From Acanthamoeba lenticulata (taxonomy: Eukaryota; Discosea; Longamoebia; Acanthamoebidae), in NCBI GenBank assembly GCA_002179805.1, contig NAVB01000860.1:1-22770 (forward strand): a stretch of DNA of 22,770 nucleotides, read 5' to 3'. This document shows positions 17,448-22,770 of the stretch, one piece after another. The position numbers and the translations under genes are program-made. The notes under the pieces were generated by a model that saw only the letters and a list, made by a program, of their open reading frames with translations, was not told the origin of the DNA and did no database searches. How positions within the stretch are numbered: position 1 is the first letter of the stretch; each line of letters opens with the position of its first letter.

Positions 17448-19580
17448 TCAGGTTTTGAAGATGCGGACGGCCTTAGTGATCTTGGTCTTGCAGATGGGGC
17501 ACTCGCGCTTGTTTCCCTTGCCCGTGAGCAGGTTGGCGCAGTCCTGGCACACGGCCAAGTGGCCTGTGTTTCCCACAACCAAAGTTGGTTGTTGTCAGTC
17601 GAGCCGCTTTCCGCCAAGGGAGCCAAGCCAGCCGGCGAGGTACCGCAAGGCACGAAGCAGATGTTGATCTCTGCGTCCATGCACACCTTGCACGTCTTCT
17701 CATCATTGTCCTCCTCCGCCTCGCCTAAAGCTGACGACGATGTGGTCGAAGAAGAAGATGTTGATGTTGATGTCGAGGTTGAGGTTGAGGTCGAGGTCGA
17801 AGTCGTGGTGGTCGACGACCCGCCGTCCAGCTTGAGCTTGGCCACGCCGCCTCCGCCGTCGCTTGCCGACGCGGGCGAAGGCTTCTTGCCGCCCGCGTAG
17901 CCCACTATGTCCCCCGAAAGCCACAGTCAGCAAGGCAAGCAGGAGCTCGCTGAGCTCGGCTGAGCTCATCATCGTGGTCGTGGCGGTGGTGGTGGGAGCA
18001 GGAGGGGTACCGGGGGTGCCAAAGGCGAGGAAGGAGCACGAGGCCGACCACACGCGGCTGTTGCCCGCCGTGTCCAGCACCAGATCGAATCCCGACTCGC
18101 TCACATTCTCCGCCGCCGCATGGACCCTAAAATAATTGATAATAAATAAAAAAATATAAATTAATAATTAATAATCCACAAAAGTTGATAATAGTGAATT
18201 CAAAATAGTGAATCCACAAAAAAAAGAAAGGGGAAAGTGGTGGCGCACCGGTGGTCGGACTTGTGGAGGACGTCGATGAGGGAGAGGGTCGGGAGGATGG
18301 TGGGCGGACGGCCAAACTTGCGGTGAAGGGCCATGTGCTGCTTGACCGCGCGCGGGCCGTTGCCCTCGTGCAGGCGGTACCCGGCGCTCGTGCGTTTGAA
18401 GGGCCACCGCCCGCCGGCCAGCTGGAGGCCACGCGCGCCCGCGAGGAGGGTGTTGTCGAAGGCGATCCAGGTCACCTCGAGGGACCACACCTTCGTGTCG
18501 AGCCACGTCCCGACGGTCATCGTGAAGCCCTTTGCGTCGACGTCGTCCAACGAGAGCGCCAGCCGGTGGTCGGCTTCGTCCTGTGATGTAGTTGATAAAA
18601 AATTGTTTGAAAATATAATTTAAAAAAGATTTATGAAATTTATTTATAAATTTAGAAATAATAAAGTGAAGGGTGGCGGGTACAAGGATGTCGTAGGCGG
18701 AGAGGCCGAGGACGACTGTGGGTGGCGCGGCAAAGGTCGTGCTGGTGAAGTCCACGCGTGTCGAGAACGTGCGGTCGCCTTTGCCCTTGTGCAACTGCAC
18801 CAATCAATCTTACTTTAGAATATATCTTTAATATTTATGAATAATATTATTGAAGAAATAAATTGTTGGAGGAGATGTACGCACCTTGTAGGTCCCAAAG
18901 GCCCGCTTAGAGATGAGCATGCGCCTGACCTCGATGGTGCTGCCTGCAAGCGCGACGGTGCTCAGTTTCACACATCACAGACGAGGTGGACACGAGGACG
19001 AGCACGAACCAGGGCAGTTGAGAAAGCGCTGGTCAAAGGCGACCCAAGAGGCTTCGGCCGACATCACGCGCGTGTCGCTCCACGTCCCGAAGCTCAGGTC
19101 AAACCCTGGAGGCGAAGGAGAACGAGGGCAGCATGAGAACCAACGGCGCAGCGTTGCACACAAGGGAAGCACAAACCAAGCGCGTCCTGGCGTTCAACCG
19201 AAACGCACACACGACGATCGGTCTTGTCTTTGATGTGAGCGCCCGTGAGGAAGACGGCCACCTGGGTGCCATCGACGTGCATGCAACAGGACAGTTGAGA
19301 TAAAAAAAAGTTGAAAAAGGCAAGAAAATGAAACTTTTGTACGAACCTGAGGCTGGGCAGCAAAGGGTGTGCCCGGGAAGGCTACGTGGCGGAGGAAAGC
19401 ACGACTGCCGTCAGGTCCTTCACTAAGCTTCCATGCCGCGCCGTCTGCCGCCTTCGAGCCCGCCAACGTGCCGCCGTAGATGACGAACTGCTCGGTTGTG
19501 ACTTGCTCTGCGCATCCCACGGCGGCAATACGTTATGATAGCGCCTTAGGAGAAGGGGAGGCAAAAGGTACCATCGTCAT
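17448..19580 (-). CDS. Triple H-type lectin protein with C-terminal IAP-like RING finger (10 exons)
   Basis: Exons (minus strand, 5' to 3'): 19572-19580, 19347-19505, 19177-19261, 19010-19105, 18885-18943, 18684-18794, 18249-18580, 18011-18126, 17644-17904, 17448-17563. All joints keep frame and give 447 residues. Three H-type lectin-like modules are seen by their last strands: GFDLSFGTWSDTRVMSAEAS, GFTMTVGTWLDTKVWSLEVT and GFDLVLDTAGNSRVWSASCS, each ending in a W-V/I-A-F-D or F-L-A-F-like strand; the second also has FAAPPTVVLGLSAYDI. A Ser/Thr-repeat linker leads to a C3HC4 RING: CKVCMD, FVPCGHLAVCQDC, CPIC, ending VRIFKT, close to the C-terminal RING of IAP proteins. H-type lectins bind GalNAc-type sugars and the RING predicts E3 ubiquitin ligase activity. 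No signal peptide or membrane segment is evident. The nine-base first exon is the least certain. Confidence 0.82.
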
Positions 19581-19703
19581 CCTTAATCATTTTTTGTTGT
19601 TGTCGAAACTTATTGCGGGGCGGAGCGTTGTTTTCCACACTTTTGTTCTTGGAACTTTTTTATGATTAGATTGTACTGAAGAGACAAAAGTGCGCACACA
19701 ACA

Positions 19704-19776
19704 GCCGGCCTAGCTCAGTCGGTAGAGCGCAAGACTCTTAATCTTGTGGTCGTGGGTTCGAGCCCCACGGTCGGCT
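19704..19776 (+). tRNA. tRNA-Lys (anticodon CTT), copy 2
   Basis: Identical in its 73 bases to the copy at 17035-17107, with the same anticodon CTT. The immediate five-base upstream ACA context is shared but flanks otherwise differ. A run of seven T at 19780-19786 follows. Confidence 0.95.
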
Positions 19777-20597
19777 AGCTTTTTTTAGCTTTTTGGCTTG
19801 AGCGGCTCTCAGACAAAAACAATATGGCAAGCAGCATTTTTGTAGTTCAATGCTGAAACTATCTAAAGCAAGAAAAGCATCTGTGGTCCAGTGAATCTTT
19901 TTATTATTTTGGCAAGTGGAAATCTTGCCAGCCCACCAACAATTCCACCATTTGGGAAATAAAACAACAAAAAAGTACTTCTTCACTCACCTTTTTAAAG
20001 TCATCATTACAGCATATGTTGTAAAACACATTAAAACTTATTACCAGCCACATTTTGGTGAATTCTCCCACCATGGGCCTTGTTTGTGCTTGCATAATTC
20101 TACTAATTGTCTTATTTTGTGCCATGTTAATTTAGATGTAGTGCCTGAACTGAAAAAGAAATATTCCACTTATGTAAAAACTATTATAGCTGAACTCATG
20201 GTAAAAATCAAGTATTGGAATCCAATATATCTAGTTATAAAATTATCTTTTTAATTAAAGAAAGTGCACAATGTCATCATCATTATTTTTGGTCATTCTT
20301 TTTGAAAAAAAGCCTTTTTTTTCTGGTTACATCTTTTTATTGTTGATTGGGGTTTACAATCCTATTGGGTAAACTAATGGCAAGATTTACTTGTGAAGAC
20401 CAGGATCTCACAGTTGTTTCACAACCACAAAAAAAAAATGCACCAGGCAAATGTGACCCTATACTAGATAAAAAGGTGCATAGTATAAAGTGCATTCATT
20501 CACATGACAAGAAACATCCTGGTGGTGCAGCATTTTAAAGTTTATTTTGTGAAAAAGCATTATCAATTGCTCTCTGGGAGCAGGCCTGGCAAGAAAA
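19777..20597. other. AT-rich gene-free interval between tRNA-Lys copy 2 and tRNA-Gly copy 2
   Basis: About 820 bases, strongly AT-rich. Apart from the broken tRNA-Gly pieces near 19868-19940 and several poly-A/T runs, no gene, terminal repeat or transposon protein was recognised. Confidence 0.55.
19868..19940. pseudogene. Broken tRNA-Gly fragments
   Basis: Bases 19868-19893 match the 5' flank and first 17 bases of tRNA-Gly (GCAAGAAAAGCATCYGTGG followed by TCCAGTG) with one substitution. Homology then stops. About 18 bases further on, 19911-19932 resemble the D/anticodon region of the same tRNA in the opposite orientation (GGAAATCTTGCCA). The piece GGCAAG..CTTGCC also forms a short hairpin. 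The two fragments cannot make a working tRNA. Confidence 0.65.
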
Positions 20598-20763
20598 GCA
20601 TCCGTGGTCCAGTGGCAAGATTTCCGCCTGCCACGCGGGAGACCCGGGTTCAATTCCCGGCGGATGCATTATCTTTTTTGTATTTACTTAGCAAACTATT
20701 GTAAGTGGCAAAACCCGCAAGCCGACCTTCTCAGATACTCTCCAGGCAAACTTGCAAGCGTTT
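20589..20763 (+). repeat. Inverted duplication containing tRNA-Gly, copy 2
   Basis: Counterpart of 17138-17311 in the opposite orientation. Shared downstream landmarks include TTATCTTTTTTGTA, GCAAACTAT, GGCAAAACCCGCAAGCCGAC and CTTGCAAGCGTTT. Similarity ends about 60 bases before the next gene. Confidence 0.85.
20598..20668 (+). tRNA. tRNA-Gly (anticodon GCC), copy 2
   Basis: Identical in its 71 bases to the minus-strand gene at 17232-17302. Anticodon GCC, complete acceptor and T-arms. Six T at 20674-20679 can stop RNA polymerase III. Confidence 0.95.
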
Positions 20764-20824
20764 ATCAAACTATTGTTTTTTTGGTAAACGTTTGTTTTTT
20801 GGCAGTTAACTGCCAATCTAATCG

Positions 20825-22057
20825 ATGGAGACACACGAGTACCCCATCCTTCCTCCGCACACTGTCGCCAAGGCAGTTGTTTTCTTCCTGCAAGGCGTGT
20901 CCTTTGCGGATTTGGAACGCCACCAGCACGAGGGGCTCGACCTGTTGGCTCGACAGGGTTGCAGTGGCCAGCTCTTCCCTCGTTTGTTGCGTACGGCCAC
21001 AAAATCTGAATCATGTAGCTGTGCTTGGCACTCATCCAGGACCACATGATTTTGTGACAATGCACTGCTCGTTTCTAGCTAGGGACGATCTGGCCGAGTT
21101 GCTCCAGATCCTTGGCTTGTATGCCTCGCTCTATGACGGCGAGGGAAAAGGTCCCTTCGTGCTAGCCGACGTCAGCCTCGCCTCCCTCTACCACAAGTGC
21201 GAACACAAACTCGCTGCTCGATTTAATTCATCATCCATCCATCCAAACTCACAAGCCACCCTCCCGCATCCTTAGATTCGGTGGACTTAAGCTCGGGCTA
21301 CTGTCCAATGACCCTGAGATCGTCGCGCTGGGCGAGCAGCTGCGCGCGCCCGTCGTCCAGCTCCCGACCGGCGCTGACGCTGGCGATGAGGTCGCCCGAC
21401 ACGTGAGTGATGGTGCGCTGGCGCTCTCTTTGTCTTCTTACCACCCACTACTCTTTTTAAATATCATTTATAAATAAATAAATAAATAAATATTAATATT
21501 CATGTTTTTTAATCTTATTTTTGCTGGTACAGCACAGGAGAAGGCCGACCTGACCTTTGTCCACGCCAAGGCCGCCGCTGGCTTTGACGCCCTGGCCCTG
21601 GTCGATCGGCTCGTGAGCCAGCTGCTCGTTGCATCGCAGGGGCGGCCGCCGCTCGTCGTCGTCATTGTGGGCCATCCGGGCTCGCCAACCGCGGGCGAGG
21701 ACAATCTCGCGGCCTCCACGCCCGGCCTCTACTACCCTGTGCAGAGCGCCACCATCATCGACGGCAAGCAGACGGCCCTGTTGCCGTACGTATTTTCAAT
21801 TTTTTAATACAAAAATACTTATTTTGATGACTATTTTGTTTTGATGATTTATTTTTCTTTTTTTTCATCGATTTGTTTCATGTAGGGCGGCGCATCTGGC
21901 GACCTACTTCCACGAGGGGACGACGCGACGGGACGAGGTCCAGCGATTCACCGAGGCCGAGATCAAGGCGCGGGGCGCCAACGGGGCCATCGCCGCAGAG
22001 CACTTTGTGGCCGAGCTCGCCTTCAAGTTGGGCAAAACGCCCAAGTATGGCGCCTAG
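20825..22057 (+). CDS. Putative alkaline-phosphatase-superfamily (phosphoglycerate-mutase-like) protein, 5 exons
   Basis: Exons 20825-20990, 21019-21196, 21276-21402, 21538-21785, 21886-22057 keep frame and give 296 residues, ending KTPKYGA at a TAG. The pattern resembles archaeal-type cofactor-independent phosphoglycerate mutases: AVVFFLQGVSFADL at the place of the usual LDGxGD strand, GLDLLARQGCSGQLFPRLLP like the DxLAxxGxxGLMxPV helix, TFVHAKAAAGFDALALVDRL like FVHVKxxDEAGHDG, and VVVIVGHPGSPTAGED like the VTGDHSTP strand. The Asp/His metal ligands expected at those places look replaced, so it may be inactive or have another role. The first intron is either only 28 bases (20991-21018) or, with a donor at 20958, 61 bases; both keep phase. 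The gene is real; the family call is moderate. Confidence 0.6.
21471..21491 (+). repeat. (AAAT)n tetranucleotide repeat in an intron
   Basis: A run of five TAAA units lies in the third intron of the 20825-22057 gene. Confidence 0.85.
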
Positions 22058-22770
22058 GAATATCATCACCCTTGGAATTGAGCCTATTTACAAAGAGTAG
22101 CTCTGGCGGGCAGACACTGCCGGCGTTGCTGCTTGACAATAGATCCATGCATGACCCGCACCAGTGCAGGCGAGCCAGGCTCAGTATTTGTTGTTGTTGT
22201 TGATGTCGTCGGGGGCGTGGGCAAGTTGTGATGGTCGTCATCATCTTCCTCCTCAGGGTGGCCCAAGAAGACAAACAACAAAAGGGACATGAATGACAGA
22301 AGCTTGGGCCAGCTCAACGTCGCCTTGGATACAGCTGGTATCACAGGTCCCAACCAAGCAGACTTGTCATGAACTTTGATTTTTAACATTTATTTGCTCT
22401 GCACCATAATGCGAGCAAGTCACTTGCCAGTTCTCTGCGTACAGCTTTTTTTTAGTGACGTACAAAAATGGCTGTGCTCATTTTAGTGATGTACAACAAT
22501 GGAACAAGAGACAAACACCAACAATAAAAGAAAAAAAAGTGAAGATATTGAAGGACTTAAAGCCAAATGTTGTTTATTATTGGAAAAACAATGGAAAAAA
22601 GTTGAAAGTGTTCAATTTAAATCACCTATTACTTGTATTAAGGTATTTTTTTATTTTTATTCAATTGATTAATACTTGTGTAGTTCAAACCAATTCAGGC
22701 AAAAACTAATGTACAATATGTGCAAGATCTTTACCCATGTGGGAAAAATTAGTATATGTAGTTAATTACA
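22058..22770. other. 3' terminal gene-poor region
   Basis: About 710 bases. Apart from the weak minus-strand frame at 22084-22389, nothing was recognised. From about 22440 onward it is AT-rich with A and T runs and looks intergenic or intronic. Confidence 0.5.
22084..22389 (-). CDS. Possible small hypothetical protein with one hydrophobic segment
   Basis: An open frame of 101 codons starts at ATG 22389 in an A-rich context. It has a hydrophobic stretch (LLSFMSLLLFVFLG, about residues 31-44) followed by acidic EEEDDDD and a Thr/Pro-rich segment, which could be a small membrane or secreted protein. No family was recognised and no splice pattern or polyadenylation signal supports it. It may be a chance frame in the 3' flank of the neighbouring gene. 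Confidence 0.22.
   Translation of the reverse strand: MLKIKVHDKSAWLGPVIPAVSKATLSWPKLLSFMSLLLFVFLGHPEEEDDDDHHNLPTPPTTSTTTTNTEPGSPALVRVMHGSIVKQQRRQCLPARATLCK

Noticed and set aside
20604..20704. Open frames running through the tRNA-Gly and tRNA-Lys copies on both strands
   Set aside because: They translate tRNA genes and recur only because the tRNAs are duplicated.
22455..22709. 84-codon plus-strand open frame at the end of the window
   Set aside because: Lys/Asn-rich translation of AT-rich spacer without recognisable motif.

Overview
The window is eukaryotic nuclear DNA: GC-rich coding exons are interrupted by short AT-rich GT-AG introns, the genes are closely spaced, and there are intron-less tRNA genes with oligo-T ends. 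The mix of families (ankyrin-WGR-PARP, H-type lectin, SAM and PB1 scaffolds) together with the exon/intron style is most compatible with a free-living amoebozoan of the Acanthamoeba/Balamuthia kind. That placement is an inference; no species marker is present.

Layout: (1) 34-8173 (+), a giant 5'-truncated PARP gene with about 30 ankyrin repeats, acidic tracts, an FG/MP-rich patch, WGR, regulatory helical and ADP-ribosyltransferase domains. Inside its ankyrin array lies DNA encoding an exact copy of the histone H3 N-terminal tail (residues 1-18). (2) 8339-9250 (-), an intronless short-chain dehydrogenase/reductase, convergent with the PARP gene. (3) 9549-16032 (-), a tandem array of four single-exon paralogues that end in a PB1 domain and carry an N-terminal SAM domain in varying states of preservation. 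(4) 16853-20763, a tRNA-rich stretch (Ala, Lys, Gly, Lys, Gly) with an inverted duplication and broken tRNA-Gly pieces, surrounding a ten-exon gene for three H-type lectin modules plus a C-terminal IAP-like RING finger (17448-19580, -). (5) 20825-22057 (+), a five-exon gene resembling the archaeal-type phosphoglycerate mutase branch of the alkaline-phosphatase superfamily, apparently without the usual metal ligands. The last 0.7 kb is AT-rich and has no convincing gene.

No operon-like functional unit is expected in a eukaryote. The recurring theme is assembly and signalling: ankyrin, SAM and PB1 domains (the last two can polymerise head to tail), a RING E3 ligase and a PARP. The strongest candidate for undescribed biology is the PARP that carries a histone H3 tail, which includes the Lys9-Ser10 site known as a target of PARP1/2 with HPF1. 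Exon boundaries were assigned by hand from splice signals and reading phase; all fit except the 3' end of the H3-tail exon and one very short intron, both flagged.
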